Below are positions 48,050 to 58,000 of a DNA stretch of 64,000 bases, piece after piece (position 1 is the first letter of the stretch; the number at the start of each line of letters is the position of its first letter). Made by a program: the position numbers and the translations under genes. This DNA is from Choristoneura fumiferana (lineage: Eukaryota; Arthropoda; Insecta; Lepidoptera; Tortricidae): positions 21,655,511 to 21,719,510 of the forward strand of contig NC_133474.1 in NCBI RefSeq assembly GCF_025370935.1. The letters run 5' to 3'. The notes beneath the pieces are model-generated. The model searched no databases and was not told the DNA's origin. It saw only the letters and a program-made list of their open reading frames with translations.

Positions 48050-48260
48050 TTCTTTTTATTTCCGCCCAAGTCCGCGCCCGGCCGTCGGAGCGTCCGCTCG
48101 CTGAATGGCCGCTAACAAACTCTTTCACAAAAACACAATAATTACTTTAAGCCGTATAAAAACCGCTTTCTTCGCGACAAGGGCCCTAATTTCACCTCCG
48201 CGCCTCTCTCTGTCCCTCACAAAGCCCGCTTTGTATGAGCTTTGATTTCTGATTGAATAT
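48050..48260. promoter_or_regulatory. GC-rich unique island
   Basis: TTTCCGCCCAAGTCCGCGCC ... CTCACAAAGCCCGC; no reading frame of note. Candidate non-coding element. Confidence 0.25.
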
Positions 48261-48383
48261 TTTTATAAGGAAAATTTATTTTTGTTATAATGAGGCCTTT
48301 GCTTTACATCAGTTCCTGTCAGTATTGTAAACTTGTTTGTTATTTGACAAGCTTGTGTGAGACACTCGGTAGGTATATACTTA

Positions 48384-48473
48384 GTGCCATCCACGAAGAC
48401 GCGTGATTTTGTCAAAATTAGCCATTAATGACATTGTAATAAGAACCACGGAACGCGTCATCGTGAATGACTC
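48384..48473. mobile_element. 90-bp MITE with TA duplication
   Basis: Inverse orientation copy of 27017-27107, TA at 48382-48383 and 48474-48475. Confidence 0.8.
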
Positions 48474-48940
48474 TACCTATAACTCTGTCTTACTTAAACA
48501 TTGCTGCACTTAGGAAAAAAATCTTAATAAAGACAGCTGAGGCTGTTGTGATAGAGTCCACCGAGTGTCACATACGAAGTTGTCAAGGTACCTATAGATG
48601 TATGTAATTCTAAAGGTTTAAACTTATAAGGAAAATCGCGCAAGTTGCATTACATTGTGGGGCATAAGCGAACGAGTTTGAAGTGAGTAATGTAATGTTG
48701 AATTAATTGTCCAATAATAATATGAATTCTTTCACTGCGCGTTGCCCGACACGCGTTTGCCCCCTTTGTGCTAATAAAGTAAGTAGTCGAACCAATTGAT
48801 TCCTAAACCAACCGTAGGACGTTCTCACAGTAAGTGTCATAATAAATTCCCTTGTCAAACAACGCGATGTCACTACGACTTTATCTACGAAAAGGTTCGA
48901 CACTGGGTCACGATTCAGCTGGTTCGAGTGTACTATTATT

Positions 48941-49342
48941 GAAAATACAAGCTGAAATATAGATGCACAGAAAAACCAGAAAAATAAGACCGTCACTGGG
49001 AATCGAACCCAGGTCCGAAAAAGTTTCTCGATGAGGGCTACGGCATAGATGTCGCTAGCGTCACTGCTTAAGTGGCTAAATAAGAAACAAACAAGCTGAG
49101 ATATGAGGTGCATAGGGGAAATTCGTGTCGGTACCGTTGACCATCAGTGGTGTAGCGGTATAGCACGCGGTACGGGTTACAGAGGACCTGGGTTCGATTC
49201 CCAGTGATGGTCTTATTTTTCTGATTTTTCTGTGCATCTATATTTCAGTTTGTATTTTCAATTTAGGTTTTACGGGATGACCGTAAAAGTAAAAATTTGG
49301 AATTGAAATAAAAAATACAAAAAGATTCCAAAAAACCAATCT
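48941..49342. mobile_element. Retroposon with tRNA-like modules, inverted middle, 12-bp TSD
   Basis: TGTACTATTATT at 48929-48940 and 49343-49354. Left: truncated antisense tRNA-like unit. Middle (CTCGATGAGGGC...ATTCGTGTC) runs opposite to that in 47316 relative to the tail. Right: sense tRNA-like unit and full tail. Confidence 0.85.
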
Positions 49343-49639
49343 TGTACTATTATTTCTTTAATAATATAATAAAAAGCCTAAACAGCACAGTACCTATTTT
49401 AAAACTGGTCAGCAACAGTATTCATACTCGTAAATACAAAATTCAAATGGGCCCTCAATGACGCTTCATTTGGCGCGAACTTCCATTCCGGTGTAGTTAA
49501 AGAAGCAATGGTTATGTAAAATTTTGCGGTCGAATGCATGAATGAAAAGTTAGCTAAATGCTGAGCTTACCAGTATTTTCTGTTCTGGTTTTATTTCACT
49601 AGTAGTTTAGAAGGTCTTATATATTTTTTTACCCAGGTA

Positions 49640-49890
49640 ATGTTTTTTTTTAATAGCCTACTCCTGGGCAAAGGCCTCCCCTTTCTCGTTCCACTCGTCT
49701 CTAGCTTCGGCTAAATGTTGCCAGTCCGGCTGGAATCGCCCTAAATCGTCCCGCCATTCTTTTAGGCCTACCTCTGCTCCGGTGCCCGCTTGGAACCCAA
49801 TCAGTGGTGATTTTGGCCCAACGATCCGGATGCACCGGCGGGCATGACCTGCCCAGTCCCACTTGAGTTTGGCGGACTTCGTCCCCACAT
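49640..49890 (-). pseudogene. LINE C-terminal fragment
   Basis: Open on the minus strand: AKLKWDWAGHARRC, KEWRDDLGRFQPDW, ARDEWNEKGEAFAQE, then a stop. Typical tail after the reverse transcriptase domain of a lepidopteran non-LTR element; GGGCAAAGGCCTCCCC end. Confidence 0.7.
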
Positions 49891-50154
49891 CAAAAATTCG
49901 GGTTTTTGAATGCAGTTCAGTGTTTCTTATTCTATCGGCAAGAAATGTATTTTAGGTAAATACTCTGAGAACCAGCAATCTCTTAATCTATCGTCTTAAG
50001 TGTAACTCCGTAACTTTATAATTACACAACACATCACAGAGGCGAGGCGAGGCGCGTAAATTCGGCTTAATTAATTAGCGCCGACAGACGGGCGGTTAAC
50101 TAGGCTCAAGCACTTACGAGGCGACGGGGATGTAGGGAAGCGCTGGATGTGGTA

Positions 50155-50345
50155 AAGAAGAAAGAAAGAAGAAAGAAAATACATTTATTCGGAAAAGTAA
50201 CAAAGAAACTTGAACGATAACATAAATAAATAACACAGACAAGGAAAGCAGTTACCATTCAGGAAACGGACCCACCTCAGCATAATGCCGGCTCAGGAGC
50301 TAGCGCTGGTCTTCCGGTGGGACCGTGAGGCCGTCATTGCAAGCT
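50155..50345 (-). mobile_element. Retroposon end with (GAAA)n
   Basis: GAAAGAAGAAAGAAAATACATTTATT then GC-rich body (ACCATTCAGGAAACG, GGTCTTCCGGTGGGACCG). The A-rich start is shared with 57296. Confidence 0.5.
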
Positions 50346-50443
50346 GCGCGAACGACCGGACCATGTCTATTGTGAACGCGACCGTTTAAAGACCGTTTTA
50401 AGAGCGTTCAATAAATAGAATAGAGTTCCTATTAATATAGAAT

Positions 50444-50645
50444 ACTAGCTTTTGCCGAATTTGATTATCGCGCGCTGTTCCTTGGGGAACTGTGCAATTT
50501 CCCGGGATAAAAAGTAGCCTATGTCACTCTCTGGCCCATAAACTACCTTAATGCCAAAAATCACGTCGATCCATCGCTCCGTTTCATCGTGAAAGATGGA
50601 CAAACATACAAACACACACACTTTCACATTCATAAGATTAGTATG
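50444..50645 (-). mobile_element. 'GCGGCTTCGCCCGC' repeat, damaged end
   Basis: TTGATTATCGCGCGCTGTTC ... GGGATAAAAAGTAGCC ... TTAGTATGGAT; the GCGGCTTCG part is missing. Confidence 0.7.
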
Positions 50646-50732
50646 GATCGAGTAGAGTAAATTAGAACGTTCAATCTACTGTCCGTAGTATACCTTTGAA
50701 ATCTGAAATATGAGGTGTTATTTTGCTCACAC

Positions 50733-50905
50733 GTGTTCTAGCGATAGCTACGTTTATGCAATCAATGTGTGTTCATGCAGCTCCTCCACCTCCACACTGT
50801 AATAACTCACAGAAATCACACAAAGTCAACTATCACCACTATCACATTGCACTGACACGTTTCGACCTCATCCTCCGAGCATGCATAGCATGGTGAATGG
50901 TTGTA
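50733..50905 (-). mobile_element. Penelope-like terminal repeat, decayed
   Basis: GTTCATGCAGCTCCTCCACC, CACTGACACGTTTCGACCTC, GCATGGTGAATGG; reverse orientation relative to 56820. Confidence 0.6.
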
Positions 50906-52422
50906 ACGCTTAAATGTTCTTTTTTTTTTTCAAAGGTTGATTGGAAGAGTTTGCTCTATATTGTGATACTTAAGGCCACCTATTGCATACTTTTCGTTTC
51001 AATTTTATTATATATGTACTAGTATAAGGAGTTATTATATGAATACCAACTTCAATGGTCCTATAATAACATTTTCTTTTAGAACAGAACAGAATTGGCA
51101 GGTCTGTGACCGACCTAAGAAATCCTGGGTGCGCTCCCGGCCACATCCAGCGCTTGCGCGGGAGCAGTGTACCGCGAAATTCACCGCGATCTAAATTACG
51201 ATGCAAGTTGCCGGTAATCACGCGCAAGTTTTTCAATAAACCGCGCTATCGCGTGATTTATGCGGGATGTGGCGGAATTATGTCGAGGATTCAGTGTTGC
51301 TTATGGTTGTTTTGTTTACTGTAAGTATTTGGAGGGAGCGTCAGGGCTTACGTTAGCTATTTAGTTTTGTAGTTAAATTACAAAAATAAATATTTATAGG
51401 GGGCACTCCATACACGTAACAGATTTTTTTTTAAACTCGCATCAACGTGTGGGACATAGTTCGACAGCTCTTTTGAAAAGATAGGTTTCTCAAAAACCTT
51501 TTTTGATTAAGTGAAGATTTCCGGAAATAATCGGTCCCAAAGTAGCAAAAATTGTGTCCCCCCTCCGCCCTCTATCTTGTAAACCGTTTGTCCAAAAATA
51601 TGGAAAGGTAACGCTTAATAAATACTTTCAACGAAAGTTGGTTTCAATATGATTGGATATACCGTTTTTGAGTTATTGCCGAAAAACTGCGCTTCTCAAC
51701 AAAAGGACGTAAGCGCTGTGAAGATACGCTCTTTTTCTGGTAATAGATTTTAAGACTGTAGTAAGTGTTTTAATTGTGTTATAACGCACATAATATTACT
51801 TGATGTTTTTCGTAATGGCTACGGAACCCTATCTTGGGCGTGTCCGACACGCTCTTGGCCGGTTTTTTTAAGATTATCTTACCTTTTTAACTGGTTTATT
51901 CCGTCACATACTTAATAACTAAACTCCACTAACTAACCTAACTGTTAATGAACAAACTTAGCTAATTAAAGCGCAGACGCGATAGCATCTGATCTGCGAA
52001 CTTGGGATTGCTTCGCGCGGTGATTAGCTCGACTTGAGCGTATTGCTGTCGCAGTCTCGCAGTTTGGATGAATAATGTGGCATCTACACTCAACTTATAA
52101 ATTTATCTAACCGCATAAAATAAAATAATTACAAATATAGTACTTAAAAACTATAAAATTAAAGAAACAATTACATGAAAAGAGCAATAATAATACAGGG
52201 ATGTGTGGGGTCCCTTAGTTACAAAACTAAAACTAAAGGAAGTGTAGAATGCTTCCACCGTCATAAATAAGTGCTTTAATTCAATTACTGATGTCTTATG
52301 GTTATTCATTTATTTTAATAAAAAATATATTTAAAACTAAAATTATGGTCGCCCTGCTTTTTCATCTCCAACCTCTTTGAAAACTAACCGTCTTTGCCAG
52401 AACACTTAAGAAACTATGAGTA

Positions 52423-52676
52423 ACTAGCTTTTGCCCGCGGCTTCGCCCGCGTGGAATTCGGTTATCGCGCGCTGTTCCCTCGGAAACTGTGCATTTTTCC
52501 GGGATAAAAAGTAGCCTATGACATAGTCCTTGCCTATGACGATTAGACGCTATGTCACTATCTGGCCCATAAACTATCTCGATGCCAAAAATCACGACGA
52601 TCGGTAGCTCCGTTTCGACGTAAAAGACGGACAAACATACAAACACACACACTTTCGCATTTATAATATTAGTATG
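52423..52676 (-). mobile_element. 'GCGGCTTCGCCCGC' repeat in copy A
   Basis: CTAGCTTTTGCCCGCGGCTT ... TTAGTATGGAT. Carries an internal 28-base partial repeat (CTATGACATAG... / CTATGACGATTAG) that copy B at 62666-62905 lacks. Confidence 0.75.
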
Positions 52677-53033
52677 GATAATGTCACATTACATCAAAGT
52701 CAATCAACGTAAAAACAAAGTAGGATGACCATAATCTTGAATCATTCCAGTTATTCTTTTTTTCTTGCTGTACAAAACAAACTAAGACCGAGGGTTGCGT
52801 GGCCAAACCCAATAACTTCTACACAGTGTTCATTTTTCAATAGTCAATTATTTTCAACATTATAAGTAGGTATATTATATACTTTTTCTACTCCTGTACT
52901 GTAATCTGTGATTTACATAATCAGGAACAGTAATATAACAGCCTACATAACAAGATTCTGGAAAAGTCTACATTGAATTATTGTCTATTCCCCATAACAG
53001 CACTGTATCGTAATGTTGCTAAAACGATACTGA

Positions 53034-53162
53034 GGGCCTACTCCGAAGTTCGAAAATTGAATTTCGTATCGTACCGTCCCTCTCGCTCTCGTATTAAATA
53101 GTATAAGTGTCAGAGGGACCGCACGTCACGAACTTCGAGTCTCGAGTTTCGTAGTAGCCCTG
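53034..53162. repeat. TACTACGAA-family fold-back element
   Basis: GGGCCTACTCCGAAGTTCG ... CGAGTTTCGTAGTAGCCC, within the part of copy A missing from copy B. Confidence 0.7.
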
Positions 53163-54759
53163 CTGCAACGACTTACTATTTTTTTCTTAATTCGTACGTT
53201 CGGACAGGCTAAGGTGCCAGTTACATATTTTATAAGGTTTTTATACAGAATAATAACTTTCCGAACATACTAATCCATAGCCTGCCAACATTTAAGTAAT
53301 GCGTATTTTTACTTCGTCACAGGCAAGTAACGTTAATCAAAAACAAAATTTAACTTAGACAAATTTTGAAATGTTCATATTTCTCACTTGTTTATTCTTG
53401 TTTACCTTCTCTTTGCAGTTGCCATACTTTTTACTAAAGTTTACTTTTTCTCTAATTTTGTATTTTAATTAATAAGTAGGTACCCAGTCGGAGAAAAAGT
53501 ATTGTATGCAACGTTGTATAAGTAAGTCAAAAAAAGCTCGTGGCGTCTCTTTCTTACGATGTTCGCTAAAGCTCACATCGTAACTCACGCTACTCACCTT
53601 TTTTGAACCCTGTTATACAACTGTTGCATAAAATACTATATAATACCTTTAGTCCTATCCTATTGTGGTCTTTTGATCAAAGTACATTAGATGTTAATTT
53701 TTTACTCCACGATCCCGAAATCAATATAATCTTTATGCTACCTACTAACCATACCATAATATACATATATTTGACTCTATGACTGTCCCTCATTTCAACT
53801 TTTATAACTTACTAGCTGTGGCTTATATTTCAACTTTTAATAATTTAAATTTACTAACTGTTGTCCGCCTAGAAGTATGATAAATAGTTTACACATCCTA
53901 TTCTCAGACCTACCGAATATACACAAAAAAAATACAAACATTTTTGACCCGAGAATTTTATATATTAGATTTATTTACTTTACCTATGTATACAGGTTGT
54001 CCATGTGTATTTTGTAGTTACATTTGAGCCCTAAGAGAATATTTAGATTAAACTTAGTGTAGTCGGTTCCCTAACTTATGTATCCACTTTTTCATACTAG
54101 TTGCATAGAACATTTGTATATGTACATTTTATAAGTAGGCTGGATAAGCGCAAATACAGTCAATAAATATAAAGCTTGACAAAAATTTTACAATGTTTTT
54201 TATTTTTATTAAAGTTTATTTTTTCCATGGTGTTAGAACGTCTTTTGTTCACGTCAAATATTTAAAAACGAACTTGATAGATAATCAACAAACGGAGATT
54301 CTTCCTTTCACTTGTTTATGTAAATTATGGACTATGGATTATCATAAGAACCATTCCATTTTATAAAGTATATTACGGTCATCGTTCATCCACCATCACC
54401 TCTCATATTTCGTTTTCTAGAATTTTTTTACCGTACAACGGCAAAAACTACTAGACACTGGCAAAATTGTCCTCCGATGGACAGAGCCATATTTTTTTAA
54501 AGAAACAACAAAGTATATTACATACTTACAAATACAGGTAACAAAGGTAACACAATTAAACACGAGTATCTAAAAACCCGATTTATTTCTTTCAACAATA
54601 AATAATTAAAATAAAAACAACTGCAAAATATACAAACACCTATATAAAATTTGTGCTTAACTTATTAATAATTAACTATGACTCGCACCGTAGACAAAAT
54701 AGCATTTTTTTACATTATGAACGCCATTAAAAAAAATATTTTCTTTCTTTCTTTCATTA

Positions 54760-54993
54760 GGCTGCGTTTCTACCAGAGAACTGTGAGGATGTGTTGCGAG
54801 GAATTTGTTTGTCATGAACTAAGAGAAACGCTTTACCTATCCTCGCTCCGCTCAGCTGTTTCCACTAGAGCTGTGCTGTGCGATGAATATGATAGGTAAA
54901 TGAAGAGTTTCTATTGGTTCATGAAAACACGTTCCTCCACGTCCACCTCCACGTTCGAAACCCATCCACGCACATCTCTGGTGAAACGCAGCC
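54760..54993. mobile_element. TIR element (MITE) in the PEX1 3' UTR
   Basis: Terminal inverted repeats GGCTGCGTTTC--CCAGAGA / TCTCTGG--GAAACGCAGCC, 234 bp, flanked by TTA on the left and TAA on the right (TA target duplication). It begins 13 bases after the PEX1 stop codon, so it probably forms part of the 3' UTR. Confidence 0.75.
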
Positions 54994-55006
54994 TAAAGTA
55001 TGATAG

Positions 55007-55094
55007 CTAAGCTAAGGTAACTCTTTGTTTCTCCATCTGACGCGACATAAGTTTCTGGTCGGGTGACAACTTGTCGCCACGGAACCTCTTGTAT
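55007..55094 (-). CDS. Pex1: PEX1 last exon and stop codon
   Basis: Acceptor tttatttacag/A; completes an isoleucine codon, then YKRF, a polar stretch and QRVTLA with TAG at 55009-55007. Human PEX1 also ends in VTLA, so the terminus is conserved. Downstream on the same strand a minus-strand AATAAA lies at 54587-54582. Confidence 0.9.
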
Positions 55095-58000
55095 CTGTAA
55101 ATAAAGAGACGTTTTATTACTATTTAAAAACTTAAATAGTTTAAAATCTAAAAGGGTCAATCGGTAACAAGACAAGTTGATTTACCTAAAAATAAAATTT
55201 TGAACAAAAACTTTGATGTTCGGGGTAGTTGCAAAGATTAGTTTGTTTTGTTTTAAATGTGTGATGATAAAGCAGAGGAGGGTATGTAACTGTTCATAAA
55301 AAATCACGCGTGATGCTTCTCATGTTTACTATTTTATTATATTACAAATCAACTCGATCACAGAACGTGAGTAAAATGCCACTTGCTAGATTTAAACTTA
55401 ATGAACATAAACAAGTGAAACAAAACAATATTCAAATTATCTTACATCATATCGTAGAACACCCTTTGGTCTTTAGACAGAGAGGGTTTCGTCTCGAGGA
55501 GAGCACTCTGTATATCGGCTTTGCTAACGATCACTGACTCCATGTCTTTCTCCACTCCGCTCAGCTGTGACAAACACAAAAAAGTTAAATATCAATTATA
55601 CTGATTTGATCACACAGCGAAAATACTACTAACACTTTGTTTTCGAAAATAACAGAATAAAACGGTTCAACTCACGATTATAATTAAGGGACGGAGACTG
55701 ATTATTCCTGATTTATAATCATCAGTTGAACCATATAATTCTGTATTTTTATAAATTACGACTATGTCTGACGAGTGCTTAAGTAAAAATAAAGTTGTGT
55801 TAAATACTTGTGATGTATACATATCATTTAATAATATTGTAAATCTGTTTTAAAAAAAATATACCTCGTTGAGTTTCTTGCCGGATTCTTCTCAGCAGAG
55901 GTTTTTCCGAACCGGTGGTAGATTTTTTTTGACATTCAAAGTGCTTGTTATAGCCTAAATTGAATAAAGATATTTTGACTTTGACTTTGACTTTGACTTT
56001 GACTTTAAGTAAGGCCGCGACCACACCGCTGCTTAAAAAAACGGTGACAGTACGGAATCGCAGTGACGCATCGTATGCGCACCGTTTTTATTGACTGATC
56101 TCTACACCGCTACTTAAGATACGCACGTCACTGCGATTCCGCACCGTCTACGTATTTTGAGCAGCGGTGTGGAGAGCATGCGATAAAAACGGTGCGCATA
56201 TGATGCGTCACTGCGATTCCGTACTGTCACCGTTTTTTAAGCAGCGGTGTGGTCGCGGCCTTACTTAAAGTCAAAGTCAAAGTCAAAATATCTTTATTCA
56301 ATTTAGGCTATAACAAGCACTTATGAATGTCAATGTATATTACTTTCTTTTCCAGTTAAAAAACTATACGCACGCAATTTAACGATATGGTCCAAAAAAA
56401 AGTTAATAACCTGGTAAGCTTCTATCAACGAACGGAGCCATCCGTCGAAGTTAACGAAATCAAGAAGTTTTTCATCTGCAATGTAGATGAAGTAGGCGAT
56501 TATTCACAAATCGTTTATTAAATTATCCACACTTATTAATAAATCACCACGCGACGCGCCAGCTCACACTATTTTTCATTACTTAAGGAATCAAATAACC
56601 TGTGACACACCACACGCGCTTCTAGGGAAAGCTTTTTCCTAAAGAACCAATGATTTATGGCACCACGGGCAGTGAGTGTTTGACATGAGTATAGTTGATA
56701 CTGCTATTCTATTGTAGGATGAAGTAGCAATATCTTACCAGATATTTATCAAACTACCGAGTTACGCTACTCAGTCAGTCAGTCAGTTGTTGTTGTCAGT
56801 TGTTGTTGTTACCAGTTGTTGTCTAACAACTGGTAACATGGTGTACGGTTGTGTCACTCTGAAGATGAGCTCTGGTTGAGTTCGAAACGCGTCAGTGTAG
56901 TGTGGTGGTGGTGATGGATGGGTTTGTGTGATTTGTGTGTGTTCTTACAGTGTGGAGGTGGAGGAACTGCATGAACACGCATATTTTGCATAAGCTTAGC
57001 TATCGTAAGGTCGCGGGTGAGCAAGGAAATTCTTTTAGTTCACTTTAGGATGTCGAGCGTACTGATGACTTATGGCAGGGATGGCGAAACAATGGCACGC
57101 GTGCCATTAACGGCACGCGACACAATATTTCGGGCACGTCACTGCTCACAAAATTTACTATGCACTAGGAAATTATACACCAGACACATTTAATTGTATG
57201 AAGAAGCTGGCTCATGCTATTTTAACTATTATTATTTTCCCAATAACCACAAACTAGAAATTATTTGATGGCACGTCTATGACCTCATTAAAGAAAGAAA
57301 GAAAGAAAGAAAGAAAATACATTTATTTAACGCCATAAAAAACAAACATAGGAACAAACATAGAACAAATAAAGACAATCATCTCTTTAGAAAAATGGCA
57401 CGTTAATACGTAATGGTTCGCCATCCCTGGCTTATGGCATCGTGGACTGCGAGTGTTTCACATTAGTACAGACTGTCGTTCTGTTGAGTGATGTCTTACC
57501 AGTTGTTTCTCAAGGCTGCCGAGTTGTGCAGTGACGAGTAGCGCCTTGAGGTCAGCGGGCGAGAACCCTTCGGTGGCGGCCGCCAGCTGGGTTAAGTCCA
57601 CGTCGGCAGCTGTCGCCACACTCTTGCTGAGTGTCTGTAGCACTGCGAGGCGATCGTTCTGTGGGTAAGTGAGAGAGTGCCGTTTTTATGCATCTGGCCA
57701 GTTGCGACCCGTAGAGTCGTTACGAGATAAGGGGAATCAGAGTGTCAAAAGAAAGGCACATAACCAGCACTGGTATTATTTCCCAACTTTAGGTCCTGAC
57801 GCGTCACACCTAAGACATCGATAGGGTAATCAAGTTTTTTCGGCAATTCCATGAACGACTAAGTCGTTCAAAAATTTTCTACTGGAGATGAGTGGACGGC
57901 TCCATGTCTTAGAGCTATTATATGGGCCTCTACCTGGTCCGGCGGAGCGCAGTATATGTGCCGCTGCAGTCGGCCTGGCCGCAACAAGGCGGGGTCGATC

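Larger units (their letters stand above)
51397..54175. repeat. Duplicated segment, copy A
   Basis: Starts TAGGGGGCACTCCATACACG, identical to 61622 onward, and stays near-identical for about 1.5 kb; it then matches in blocks to the window end. About 750 bases (52884-53638), including a fold-back element at 53034, are absent from copy B. Contains interspersed repeats but no gene. Confidence 0.9.
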
